A stretch of DNA of 64,000 bases from Actinoplanes lobatus (GTDB lineage: Bacteria > Actinomycetota > Actinomycetes > Mycobacteriales > Micromonosporaceae): positions 7,622,501-7,686,500 of the forward strand of contig NZ_JACHNC010000001.1 in assembly GCF_014205215.1 (NCBI RefSeq), in the 5' to 3' direction. This document shows positions 50,744 through 60,306 of the stretch, piece by piece. Both the position numbers and the translations under genes were made by a program. Each line of letters begins with the position of its first letter. Position 1 is the first letter of the stretch. The notes under the pieces were generated by a model, which saw nothing but the letters and a program-made list of their open reading frames with translations, was not told where the DNA came from and did no database searches.

Positions 50744-51850
50744 TTGAGCGCTGGACTCGCGGCCCTGTTGGATGATGTGGCGGTCCTGGCTCGTGCGGCC
50801 GCCGCGTCGATCGACGACGTGGGGCTCGCTGCCGCGAAGGCCGGCACGAAAGCCGCCGGTGTGGTCATCGACGACACGGCCGTCACCCCACAGTACGTGC
50901 GTGGTCTTGCCGCCGAGCGTGAGATCCCGATCGTCAAGCGCATCGCCCTGGGCTCGCTGCGCAACAAGTTCCTGATCATCCTGCCGGTGATCCTGGTGCT
51001 CAGCCAGTTCCTGCCGGGACTGCTGACGCCGCTGCTGATGGTCGGTGGCGCCTACCTGTGTTACGAGGGCGCCGAGAAGGTCTGGGAGCGGATCGCCCAC
51101 CACGACGAACACGCCGAGCAGGAGGCTCAGCCGGACGAGAAGACGCTGATCTCGGGCGCCATCCGTACCGATCTGATCCTGTCGGCGGAGATCATGGTGA
51201 TCTCGCTGAACGAGGTCGCCCACGAGACGTTCTGGAACCGGCTGATCATCCTGTCGGTCGTCGCGGTGATCATGACGGTGCTCGTGTACGGCGTGGTCGG
51301 CCTGATCGTGAAGATGGACGACGCCGGTCTGATGCTGGCCGAGCGGCCCGGCAAGGCGACCGCCAAGTTCGGTCGCGGCCTCGTGAAAGCGATGCCGAAG
51401 GTGCTGACCGCGCTGACCGTCATCGGCACCGTGGCGATGCTGTGGGTCGGCGGTCACATCCTGCTGGCCGGCATCGACGAGTTGGGCTTCCATCCGCTGT
51501 ACGAGTCCGTCCACCACATGGAGGAGGCCGCCCACGACGCGACCGGCGCCCTCGGTGGTGTGGTCGGCTGGCTGGTCAACACCCTCGCCAGCGCGGTCGT
51601 CGGCCTGATCGTGGGCGCGCTGATCGTGCTGTTCATGAGCCTGACGTTCCACCGCAAGTCGCACGGCGCCGCGGAGGGGAAGCACGAGCCCTCCGCGACC
51701 GCGGAAGCCGCAAGCGAGCAGCCCGTGGCCCCGGCGGAATCCAAGGCCGAGGCGGACGCCGAAATCGAGACCGAACTGGTGGCACCGGCACCGAGCGTGG
51801 CCGAGGTCAAGACCGAGGACGAGACCGGTACGGGCAGTAAGCAGCCATAA
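50744..51850 (+). CDS. DUF808 (YedI-family) membrane protein
   Basis: About 368 residues from the TTG at 50744, with GGAGGA 6 bases upstream. The family signature LAALLDDVAVLARAAAASID is at the N terminus, followed by AAKAGTKAAGVVIDDTAVTP and several membrane segments (FLIILPVILVLSQFLPGLL; LIILSVVAVIMTVLVYGVVG; MLWVGGHILLAGIDELGFHP). The C terminus is an acidic/Ala-rich tail (ESKAEADAEIETELVAPAPS). The function of DUF808 is unknown. Confidence 0.92.
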   Translation: MSAGLAALLDDVAVLARAAAASIDDVGLAAAKAGTKAAGVVIDDTAVTPQYVRGLAAEREIPIVKRIALGSLRNKFLIILPVILVLSQFLPGLLTPLLMVGGAYLCYEGAEKVWERIAHHDEHAEQEAQPDEKTLISGAIRTDLILSAEIMVISLNEVAHETFWNRLIILSVVAVIMTVLVYGVVGLIVKMDDAGLMLAERPGKATAKFGRGLVKAMPKVLTALTVIGTVAMLWVGGHILLAGIDELGFHPLYESVHHMEEAAHDATGALGGVVGWLVNTLASAVVGLIVGALIVLFMSLTFHRKSHGAAEGKHEPSATAEAASEQPVAPAESKAEADAEIETELVAPAPSVAEVKTEDETGTGSKQP

Positions 51851-51856
51851 GCACGA

Positions 51857-51902
51857 AAACGGCCCGGGAGGCCCTCCGTGAGGGTGGCGTCCCGGGCCGT
51901 TT
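51857..51902. terminator. Terminator hairpin, bidirectional
   Basis: AAACGGCCCGGGA (51857-51869) pairs perfectly with TCCCGGGCCGTTT (51890-51902), with a smaller CCCTC/GAGGG hairpin inside. It separates the convergent DUF808 and PIN-domain genes. Confidence 0.85.
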
Positions 51903-51911
51903 CTCGTCTGT

Positions 51912-52328
51912 TCAGTTCAGCGAATGGACTGCGACCTCATGGCCGCCGTATGCCTCCGGCACCGTCGTGCCGATCGCCGCGCTCAGCATCTTTGCCTCGT
52001 AGAGCACCTGTGCGGTCATCAAAGGGCCGATGAGTGGAGCCTGCACCGGGTGGTTCCGAAGGCGGGGCCCCGCAATGCGGCCTACCTCAATGGCGACGGG
52101 CGCGGACAGGTCGAGAATCCGCAGGGCCGGCACACTCAGCACGTGGTACCAGTGGTCTGATGCCGCGCCGATCACCGCCTGCGCCTCGGCGATGGCCAGC
52201 GTCGGCACGACGACGAAATAGCCGTCGTCGGACGCCTCGTCGAGCACCTGCATGACACCTGGATGACCGGAGAAGAGTTCGACCAGGGCGGATGCGTCAA
52301 GGATCCGTGGCGGGCGAAACTCGATCAT
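51912..52328 (-). CDS. PIN-domain toxin (VapC-like)
   Basis: 138 residues. The PIN fold is indicated by RILDASALVELFSGHPG (first Asp), VVPTLAIAEAQAVIG (Glu in the second helix), and a late acidic position in VLYEAKMLSAAIGTTVPEA. The family cleaves RNA with Mg2+. The ATG overlaps the antitoxin stop (ATGA). The third and fourth acidic residues are less clear than in typical VapC, so activity is likely but not certain. Confidence 0.75.
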   Translation of the reverse strand: MIEFRPPRILDASALVELFSGHPGVMQVLDEASDDGYFVVVPTLAIAEAQAVIGAASDHWYHVLSVPALRILDLSAPVAIEVGRIAGPRLRNHPVQAPLIGPLMTAQVLYEAKMLSAAIGTTVPEAYGGHEVAVHSLN

Positions 52329-52495
52329 GCGGCACGGCGCCGACGACGCTCGATGATGGCTCGCACCTCGGCGTCGGCGCGGTCCGATGCTTCCCGGAAG
52401 GCCCGCTCCTCCTCTGGGGTGAACGTCCGCTCCGGAATGCCGAGCATTTCGCAGATGATCTGGCTGGGACGCCGTTGGGGCTCGTCGTCGGGCAT
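52325..52495 (-). CDS. Antitoxin-like small protein
   Basis: 56 residues, too short for routine gene finders. It begins MPDDEPQRRPSQIICEMLGI and ends with a charged helix (ERAFREASDRADAEVRAIIE, then RRRRRAA). The acidic, helical nature and the ATGA overlap with the PIN gene fit a VapB-type antitoxin, although no classical DNA-binding motif is visible. Confidence 0.7.
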   Translation of the reverse strand: MPDDEPQRRPSQIICEMLGIPERTFTPEEERAFREASDRADAEVRAIIERRRRRAA

Positions 52496-52540
52496 GGCAG
52501 AAGCCTAACGACACCAGCTCTGACGGCACATGCCCGGAAT

Positions 52541-53224
52541 TCACCCTTGCGGGTGAGTCAACAGGTGGCGGCTGAAGAAGGCGACCTGCGCGTCGAGTTC
52601 CTGGTCTGGCAGCGGATCGGAGTGCCTGCCGGGGTGGGCATGCAGGGACTTCTCGGGCGCGCCGAAGGCGTCGAACAGGGTGAGGGAGCTGTCGCGGGGG
52701 ATCCGTTCGTCGTCCCAGGCGATCACGAACCGGACCGCGACGCTGATCCGGGCGGCCGTGGCGGCGTTGGCGGAGCCGCCACCCAGGCCGAGGACGGCGG
52801 CGCGGACCCGCGGCTCGGCGGCCACGAACGGCACACCCAGGCCGCAGCCCAGCGACACACCCCAGTAGCCGACTCGTTCGGCGCCGAGGTGGTCGAGCAC
52901 GGCCCGCCATTCGCCGACGGTCTGCCGGGACACCTCGTCCTGGAACGCGGCGATCGCCACGGCCAGGTTCTCGCCCGCGTCGACGCGGGCGCGCATGGCG
53001 GTGGCCTTGCGGTCGAGATCGGCATCGTACGGGCGGTCGCCGTGATTGGGAACGTCGGCCGACACCACGGTGAAACCGGCGGCGGTGAACCGGCCGGCGT
53101 AGCGCACGATCTCGGGGGCGGTCTTGTGCTCGCCGCCGCCGTGACCGATGAAGATCAGCGGGCCGGCGGGGCCGTCCGGGGTCCAGACGACAGCGGGCAC
53201 GTCGTTGACGGTGAAGTGTCGCAT
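52541..53224 (-). CDS. Alpha/beta hydrolase (dienelactone-hydrolase-like)
   Basis: 227 residues. The oxyanion strand is PLIFIGHGGGEHKTAPE, the nucleophile elbow is ERVGYWGVSLGCGLGVPFVA (G-x-S-x-G as G-V-S-L-G), an Asp appears in IAWDDERIPRDSS and the His in HAHPGRHSDPLPDQ. Length and motif order match small esterases of this superfamily. The substrate is unknown. Confidence 0.88.
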   Translation of the reverse strand: MRHFTVNDVPAVVWTPDGPAGPLIFIGHGGGEHKTAPEIVRYAGRFTAAGFTVVSADVPNHGDRPYDADLDRKATAMRARVDAGENLAVAIAAFQDEVSRQTVGEWRAVLDHLGAERVGYWGVSLGCGLGVPFVAAEPRVRAAVLGLGGGSANAATAARISVAVRFVIAWDDERIPRDSSLTLFDAFGAPEKSLHAHPGRHSDPLPDQELDAQVAFFSRHLLTHPQG

Positions 53225-53351
53225 GAGCGATCGATGCCTTTCGGGATGCCGTAAACGGGCACTCCCTACGCCATCCCCGGCCGGGAGTCCCGATCTGTCA
53301 CTGCGTTGATCGGTCTCACCTCCTCGGGTCGCATCGGCGCTCGGGAATCTA

Positions 53352-53810
53352 TCACGCGAGCGCGGTGCCGCAGACCGCGCATGTGTAGTCGTCGTCCTTG
53401 ATCAGGTTGAGGTGCCCGCACACCGGGCAGTGCCCGAACACGAACGTGCTGGTGAACCCGCCCGGATGGGGCAGCCCGGCGGCGTCGAGGGCGGCCGCCA
53501 CCGCGGGCCAGCAGGACGGGTCCGGGCAGTAGCCGGTGGACTGGTTGGTCACCTCGACGACCCGGCCGGACGGGTCGAAGCCGATCTCCCCGGCGGCCAG
53601 GACGTCCGCTCCGGCCGCGCAGGCCACATGTTCGCTGCGGCGCGGCGCCACCCGCAGCACGCCGTCGGTGGTGACCACATAGGTGAACAGCGGATCCCGG
53701 TGGTCGGCGCCGGAGTACCAGGCGGTGAAGTCGGCGCGCGAGCGGATCGGCCGGCCCGCGGGGAAGGCTCGGGCCGCGATGTCCGCCGGGCCTATATACC
53801 GGTACGGCAC
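53352..53810 (-). CDS. Hypothetical protein with C-terminal zinc ribbon
   Basis: About 152 residues if the GTG at 53810 is the start; the reading frame is open much further but overlaps the divergent gene. The C terminus has two C-x-x-C pairs (FGHCPVCGHLNLI and YTCAVCGTALA), a probable zinc ribbon, and an upstream GYCPDPSCWPAVAAALDAAG segment. The N-terminal part reads IGPADIAARAFPAGRPIRSR. No family was recognised. Confidence 0.65.
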   Translation of the reverse strand: MPYRYIGPADIAARAFPAGRPIRSRADFTAWYSGADHRDPLFTYVVTTDGVLRVAPRRSEHVACAAGADVLAAGEIGFDPSGRVVEVTNQSTGYCPDPSCWPAVAAALDAAGLPHPGGFTSTFVFGHCPVCGHLNLIKDDDYTCAVCGTALA

Positions 53811-53906
53811 GACGGCTCCAAAGGCGCGGCGACCGGCCGGATGCGGGACATGGCCGCCATTGAAGCACCGGGACCCGGTTTGGCGAACGTAAATATTCTC
53901 GGCGGG

Positions 53907-54908
53907 ATGGATGACGAGGTGGAAGTGGTGTGCGGGCCGCGGACGCGGCGGCCGTATGTGAGCGACACGCTGCTGACGCCGTTGCCGTGGCCGGTGCGGT
54001 TCCTGGTGGCCGCGGACGGCGCCGGCCCGGTGTACGCGGTGGGCGCCGAGGGAATGGCGGCCGTCGACCTGAACCGCCGGGTGCGGTGGACCCGGCCGGT
54101 CGAGGATGTGCTGGATCGTCCCCGGGCGGCCCCGGACGGCACCGTGTGGACCACACCCGGGTTGCACGAGACCGGCCCGGACGGGGTGCCGCGGCGGCGT
54201 CTCGAGCTGCCCCGGGAGCCGGGCGCGCTGATCACCGGGTTTCTCCTGCTGGCGGACGGGTTCGTGGTGACGTGGCAGCCGTCGGCCGAGCGGCACTTCG
54301 CCCGGGTGGAGCGGCTGGATCCCGCGGGCCGCATCGTGTGGGCGGTGACGCCGCCCCGGGTCGAGGGCCTGTCGCGGGAGCCCGAGTGGAGGCGGATGAT
54401 TCCGCGAAGGTCCGGATCTTTCCTACTGGCCTCCGGGGACCGGATGCTGGTTCACTACGTCGACACTCACCGGACCGGGGTGGCGGTGCTGTTCTGCCTG
54501 GACCTGGGTTCCGGGGAGCTGGTGTGGGCGAGACCGGCCGCCCGGCAGCCGGTGATCACCGGGCCGGGGGAGTTCGAGACGGATCCCGGCGACGGCCGGG
54601 TCCTGGTCAGTGGGAAGGGGCAGCGCGAGGTGGTGACGGGCGTCGACGACGCGGTGCTGTGCGCGGACGGCACGATCGTGGAACGGTCCGACTGGCAGGT
54701 GCGGGCGCTCACGCCCGGGCTGCCGGCCCGGCGGGCCGGGCGGTACGACGACCGGCGTTTCCCCAGCCGGATGCTGGTCCTCGACGACCGGATCGCCGTC
54801 TGCGGGCCGGAAGGGGTCCTGTTCCTGCCGACGCCCGGTCTGGCCAGGGCCGCGGACGGGCTGTGGACGTGTGCCGAGGGCAATCTCCGGGGCAACCCGG
54901 CATGCTGA
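53907..54908 (+). CDS. Beta-propeller-like (PQQ-repeat) hypothetical protein
   Basis: 333 residues from the ATG at 53907. Repeated blade-like strings are visible: VRFLVAADGAGPVYAVGAEG, AAPDGTVWTTPGLHETGPDG, LITGFLLLADGFVVTWQPSA, VERLDPAGRIVWAVTPPR and VAVLFCLDLGSGELVWARPA (D-x-x-S-G-E-L-V-W is the PQQ signature). There is no signal peptide, so it is cytoplasmic. Its end overlaps the next gene by 7 bases, indicating coupling with that unrecognised protein. Confidence 0.7.
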   Translation: MDDEVEVVCGPRTRRPYVSDTLLTPLPWPVRFLVAADGAGPVYAVGAEGMAAVDLNRRVRWTRPVEDVLDRPRAAPDGTVWTTPGLHETGPDGVPRRRLELPREPGALITGFLLLADGFVVTWQPSAERHFARVERLDPAGRIVWAVTPPRVEGLSREPEWRRMIPRRSGSFLLASGDRMLVHYVDTHRTGVAVLFCLDLGSGELVWARPAARQPVITGPGEFETDPGDGRVLVSGKGQREVVTGVDDAVLCADGTIVERSDWQVRALTPGLPARRAGRYDDRRFPSRMLVLDDRIAVCGPEGVLFLPTPGLARAADGLWTCAEGNLRGNPAC

Positions 54909-56041
54909 GCGCGTGGGGCATGCTGACCGGGCTGATGGACGCGGCGGTCGCGGACATCGCGGGGATCGCCGCGGACGGGCGGCATTTCGACCGGCAGCGC
55001 ATCGTCCAGCTTGCCGACATCTGGGACAACAACACGTCGAACGTGTTCGGGGTGGCCCGGATCCGGCCTCGCTGGCTGCGGGAACGGTCTGCCCGTAAGG
55101 CGCTGCGGTGGATGGCCGACATGGGCGAGGCCCGGCGGGCGTGGATGATCGGGCACGGCGGGGAGCCGATGCGGCGGCTGCTCGACGGGATCGGCCCGGA
55201 TCCGTTGTACTTCCGCGACTACGCCGACCGGGTGGTGCCGTCGCGGCTGCCGCTGGCCGCCGCCGGGCTGGACACCGACTACGACCTGGACGCGGCGGTG
55301 GTGCGGGCCTTCGCCCTGGAGCGGCGGGGGCGCGAGCTGGGCGGTCATCTCACCCTGCAGACCCCGCGACGGTACGCCGACGGCGTCGCCGAGCTCACGG
55401 TGCATGTCGACGGGGTACGCGCGGCGCGGCTGACCAGCACGGACCGCGGCGGGCTGGGGATCGCGGGCGACGCTGAGCTGCGGGTGGGCAAGGCCGGCCT
55501 GGTGCGCGCCACCGCGGCGACGGTGACCCTGGACGACCGGATGTGGCACCGGTCCCGGGCGGGGCTGCTCGCGGACGCGCTGATACCCCGGCGGGATCCC
55601 CGGAGGCGGCGGGCGCCGCTGGTGCTGCTGCCGGTGAGTGAGGCGGCGTGGGCGGCGGCCCGGTGTTTCCACGAGGTGATGCTCCAGATTCGACAGGTGC
55701 GTGATGCCGAGGGTGTCGGCCGGGTTCCGCTGGCCGGGTTGTGTGCGGCGGTGGCCGGTGCGGGGTCGCGGGTGCGGGCGGCCGCCGACCTGCCCCGGTC
55801 CCGGCAGGAGCGGGCCTACCGGGAGATGGCCGAGCGGTGGCGGCCCCCGGCCCAGGTCGGCGAGGGTGCCGGCGGTCTGCCGGGCGATGCGTGGCTGACG
55901 CTGGCGAGTTACCGCGCGGGCCAGATCGTCACGAACTTCGCCCGGCCCCACGAGGACGGCTGGCGGGTCGGGGCGTCGGCGTGGACCGCGGCGGGCCGGT
56001 TCACCGTGTCCTGGACGGGCGAGCGCCTGACGATCGGCTGA
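54902..56041 (+). CDS. Unrecognised protein coupled to the beta-propeller gene
   Basis: 379 residues. The N-terminal half is helical (DGRHFDRQRIVQLADIWDNN; RSARKALRWMADMGEARRAW; FRDYADRVVPSRLPLAAAG), and the C-terminal half is mixed (GELVTVHVDG-like VAELTVHVDGVRAARLTSTD; PLVLLPVSEAAWAAARCFHE; YREMAERWRPPAQVGEGAGG; WLTLASYRAGQIVTNFAR). No membrane segment, signal or known motif was seen. Coupling to the propeller gene suggests a two-protein unit. Confidence 0.65.
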   Translation: MLSAWGMLTGLMDAAVADIAGIAADGRHFDRQRIVQLADIWDNNTSNVFGVARIRPRWLRERSARKALRWMADMGEARRAWMIGHGGEPMRRLLDGIGPDPLYFRDYADRVVPSRLPLAAAGLDTDYDLDAAVVRAFALERRGRELGGHLTLQTPRRYADGVAELTVHVDGVRAARLTSTDRGGLGIAGDAELRVGKAGLVRATAATVTLDDRMWHRSRAGLLADALIPRRDPRRRRAPLVLLPVSEAAWAAARCFHEVMLQIRQVRDAEGVGRVPLAGLCAAVAGAGSRVRAAADLPRSRQERAYREMAERWRPPAQVGEGAGGLPGDAWLTLASYRAGQIVTNFARPHEDGWRVGASAWTAAGRFTVSWTGERLTIG

Positions 56042-56137
56042 TCCGGGGCCGGCTCGTCCGCCGCGCCGGTGCCGGCGAGCTGCCTCTTGCGCGGGGCAGA
56101 GCGGGTAGCCCGTACAGGATCGGGGTGGAAAGAGGGC

Positions 56138-56204
56138 GACCGGCCGCCGAGCCGGCGCCGGAGCCCCGGAGGAGACGGTGACCGGCCGCGGAGCCGGCGC
56201 CGGA
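56138..56204 (+). repeat. Direct repeat of 25 bp (two copies)
   Basis: GACCGGCCGCCGAGCCGGCG followed by CCGGA (56138-56162) recurs at 56180-56204 with one change. Both copies contain the self-complementary core GCCGGCGCCGG. They lie between the convergent gene ends at 56041 and 56225 and may act in termination. Confidence 0.6.
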
Positions 56205-56224
56205 AGGCCAAGGCCGCGAAACGG

Positions 56225-57064
56225 TCAGCGGCGGCTGTTGGTGGGCAGCTGGCCGAAGCCGGGCAGGACGCGCTGGGTGACCGTGCGGGTGGCGGCGAGT
56301 TGCGCGGCGGAGCGGCGGCGGCGTTCGGCGAGGACGGCGACCAGGAACAGCCAGGGGGCGGTGCCGGGCGGCGGGTCCGGGGAGACCTTCTGCTTGACCT
56401 CGTGGAACAGGCTCTGGCCGAGGATCGCGCGGTGCGGTTCGGCGAACTGGTGGGAGCGGGCGGCGAACTGGCGGACCGCTTCGGCGAGGGCGTCGTCGAC
56501 GGCGGACAGGTCGGCGGTGGAGGCCCATCCGCTCAGGCCGGCCGGCATGCCGGGGACGATGTTCCACGGGACGGGGCGGCGTTCGTGCACGACCAGGGTG
56601 CCGGCGGCGAGGTCGCCGAGGCGGCGGCCGCGCCGGGAGGCGATCATCGTGCTGATGCTGCCGGCCCAGGTGACGTAGGGGATGAGCAGGCCGGGCCATT
56701 CGATGGACAGGCCGATCAGGGCGCGGGTGAAGGCGTGCCTCGCGCGGATCGGGCCGCCGTCCTCGCGGATGACGCGCAGGCCCATGGTGGCCTTGCCGAT
56801 GCTGCGGCCGTTGCTGATCGTCTCGGCGAAGGTGGGGTAGCCGACCGCGACGATGGCGATGACGATCCACCGGCCGGTCTCCGGAAGCAGCGTGTCCTCC
56901 GGCAGGAACTCGGTCACGATCAGCCAGAACGTCGTCAGGATGCCGACCAGGATGGCCTGCACGATGATGTCGAACGTCAGGGCGATGGCGCGGGATCCGA
57001 GCCGGGCGGGCCGCACGTCGATCTCGACGGCTTCGGCGGTGGTGAGCACCCGCACAGTCAACAC
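56225..57064 (-). CDS. RDD-family membrane protein
   Basis: 279 residues. The RDD domain is clear: RPARLGSRAIALTFDIIVQA (R-x-x-A-x-x-x-D), TFAETISNGRSIGKATMGLR with the S-x-G-K-x-x-x-G-L-R-V motif, and VIREDGGPIRARHAFTRALI. Three membrane segments are visible, and a long cytoplasmic tail follows. RDD genes commonly lie beside spoIIM, moxR and DUF58 genes in actinobacteria, as here. It is divergent from spoIIM with only 22 bases between the start codons. Confidence 0.92.
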   Translation of the reverse strand: MLTVRVLTTAEAVEIDVRPARLGSRAIALTFDIIVQAILVGILTTFWLIVTEFLPEDTLLPETGRWIVIAIVAVGYPTFAETISNGRSIGKATMGLRVIREDGGPIRARHAFTRALIGLSIEWPGLLIPYVTWAGSISTMIASRRGRRLGDLAAGTLVVHERRPVPWNIVPGMPAGLSGWASTADLSAVDDALAEAVRQFAARSHQFAEPHRAILGQSLFHEVKQKVSPDPPPGTAPWLFLVAVLAERRRRSAAQLAATRTVTQRVLPGFGQLPTNSRR

Positions 57065-57086
57065 GATCGACGTTTAAGGTGCGAGG

Positions 57087-58061
57087 GTGGATCTGGATGC
57101 GTACGTGGCCGAGCACGGCGGTGAGTGGCGCCGGCTCGAGGTGCTGGTCACCCAGCGGAGGCTGAACCCGGCCGAAGCCGACGAACTGGTGCTTCTGTAT
57201 CAGCGGGCGGCCACCCATTTGTCGATCGTGCGCAGCCGTACGCCGGACGCCGTGGTGCTGGCCGACCTGTCGCGCCTGGTGCTCGCCGGGCGGGCCGCGA
57301 TCAGCCGGCGGCAGCGGCTGTCGTGGCGGCCGGTCGCCGGCTTCGTGACGACGCGGTTCCCGGCGGCGCTGTACCGTACCCGGTGGTGGTGGATCACCGT
57401 GACAATGATCATGATGACGGCCGGGTGGGCGCTGATCAGCTACGTGTCGCAGCGGCCGGACCTGATCGCCACCTACTTCGGGCAGCGGCCGGACGAGGCG
57501 GCGCTGGTCGACAACTTCGTCACCTACTACAGCGAGTACCGGGCGGAGACGTTCTTCTCCGCGGTGTGGGTCAACAACGCCATGCTGACCGCCCAGTGCC
57601 TGGCGTCGGGGGTGCTGATCCTGCCGGTGTTCTACCTGCTGGCCAGCAACCTGATCGCGATCGGCATGATGGGCGCCGCGATGGTCGAGGCCGGGGCCGG
57701 CGACATCTACCTGGTCTACATCGCACCGCACGGGTTCCTGGAGCTGACCAGCGTGTTCATCGGCGGGGCGGTGGGCTTGCGGATCGGCTGGTCGTGGATC
57801 GCGCCGGGGCCGTTGCTGAGCCGCCGCCAGTCGCTGGTGCACTGGGCGAAGGAGGGCATGATCGTCGCGGTGGGGCTGGTCGGGGTGCTGCTGGTCGCCG
57901 GGTTGCTGGAGGCGTACGTGACCCCGTCGCCGCTGCCGCCCATGGTGCGGGTCGGCATCGGCGCCGGGCTGTGGGGGCTGTTCCTGGCGTACGCGCTGGT
58001 CCGGGGCCGGGCGGCCCACCTGGAGGGTCAGAGCCGCCCGGACGCCTTGAGCAGCAGGTAG
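57087..58061 (+). CDS. Stage II sporulation protein M (SpoIIM)-family membrane protein
   Basis: 324 residues from the GTG at 57087 (GAGG close upstream). The cytoplasmic N-terminal part (RLEVLVTQRRLNPAEADELV; LYQRAATHLSIVRSRTPDAV) precedes the SpoIIM domain with five or six membrane segments (WWWITVTMIMMTAGWALISY; FFSAVWVNNAMLTAQCLASG; LLASNLIAIGMMGAAMVEAG; HGFLELTSVFIGGAVGLRIG). The N-N-x-x-x-A and H-G-x-x-E-L motifs are conserved in the family. The role in non-endospore formers is unknown; a cell-envelope role is inferred. Confidence 0.93.
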   Translation: MDLDAYVAEHGGEWRRLEVLVTQRRLNPAEADELVLLYQRAATHLSIVRSRTPDAVVLADLSRLVLAGRAAISRRQRLSWRPVAGFVTTRFPAALYRTRWWWITVTMIMMTAGWALISYVSQRPDLIATYFGQRPDEAALVDNFVTYYSEYRAETFFSAVWVNNAMLTAQCLASGVLILPVFYLLASNLIAIGMMGAAMVEAGAGDIYLVYIAPHGFLELTSVFIGGAVGLRIGWSWIAPGPLLSRRQSLVHWAKEGMIVAVGLVGVLLVAGLLEAYVTPSPLPPMVRVGIGAGLWGLFLAYALVRGRAAHLEGQSRPDALSSR

Positions 58062-59343
58062 ACGTCGGCGACGCGGGCGGCGAAGTCGCCCGCGTCCGCG
58101 TCGACCACGGTCGCCCCGGAGTGGGCGAGCACGTCACGGACCCGGTCGCGTTCGGCGAGCACCCGGTGCGCGGCCGCCGCCTGGTGCACGTCGGTGGCGC
58201 TGGCGTCGGCCGGGAGTTCGGCGAGCCGGGTGACGATCGGGTCGCGGACGCCCGCCACGATCACCTTGTGGCGGGTGGCGAGCTTGGGCAGGATCGGCAG
58301 CAGCCCGGCGATCATCGGTGCGGTGTCCAGCGCCGTGAAGATCACCAGGAGGGCGCGTTTGCGGTCGCGGCGCAGCATCTCCTGGCCGAGCAGGGTGAAG
58401 TCGGTCTCGGCGAGTTCCGGGTGCAGCGACGCCATGCCGTTGATGAGCCGGCCGAGTTTGGAACGGTGGCCGCCGCCCTCGACGCGGGCCCGGACGGCGG
58501 CGTCCAGGGCGAGCAGGTCGACCCGGTCGTCGGCGCGGGTGGCGAGCACGCTGAGCAGCAGGGCGGCGTCGATGCAGGCGTCCAGGCGGGGTGCGTCGCC
58601 GATGCGGACCGCGCTGGTACGGCCGGTGTCCAGCACGCAGAACACCCGCCGGTCGCGTTCCGGGCGCCAGGTGCGTACCACCACGTCGTGGGCGCGGGCG
58701 CTGGCCCGCCAGTCGATCGACCGGACGTCGTCGCCGATCACGTACTCGCGCAGGTTGTCGAACTCGGTGCCGTGGCCGCGCCCGCGGGTGACCGCCGACC
58801 CGTCGACCACCCGCAGCCGGGCCAGTTTCTCCGGCAGGATCCGCCGGGACGGGAAACGCGGCAGCACCCGCAGCGTCCACGGTGGGGTCAGCTTCTCGTT
58901 CCACCCCTGGCGGCGCTGTCGGTAGGCGAGCCCGAGCGGCCCCGACGAGCGCAGCGTGACCCGGACCGCGGGCCGGTCGCCGTGCCGGGTCGGGGTCAGC
59001 ACGGTGGCGACCGTCTTGGCCGCTTTCGGGGTGAGGGTGAGCCGGTGGTACAGCGGGGCGGCGCCGGCCGACGGCACCCAGCTGTCGCGCAGCCGCAGCC
59101 GGACCGTACGCCGGCTCGTGTTGGCGACGGTCAGCGTGACCGTGGCGGAGCCGCCCAGCCACACGGTCCGTTCACCGGCCCGCTCCAGGCGGATCCCGGT
59201 CAGCGGGCCGGCCGCGGCCGCGTCGAGCAGGGCCAGCAGCAGCGCGAACCCGAACACCGCGGCCAGCGCCAGCCACGGCTGCGGCAGCAGGACCGGCGCG
59301 GGCAGGCCCAAGGCGAGCAGCAGCGCGAAGCGCCTGGTGACCA

Positions 59344-59344
<1 letters not shown>
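58028..59344 (-). CDS. DUF58 domain protein
   Basis: 438 residues. Two N-terminal membrane helices (FALLLALGLPAPVLLPQPWL; AAVFGFALLLALLDAAAAGP) are followed by a beta domain and the DUF58 signature REYVIGDDVRSIDWRASARA, then a von Willebrand-like fold with VFCVLDTGRTSAVRIGDAP (a MIDAS-like D-T-G). DUF58 proteins work with MoxR ATPases, perhaps as clients or adaptors. The ATG overlaps the moxR stop. Its end overlaps the convergent spoIIM end by 34 bases. Confidence 0.93.
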
Positions 59345-60302
<958 letters not shown>

Positions 60303-60306
<4 letters not shown>

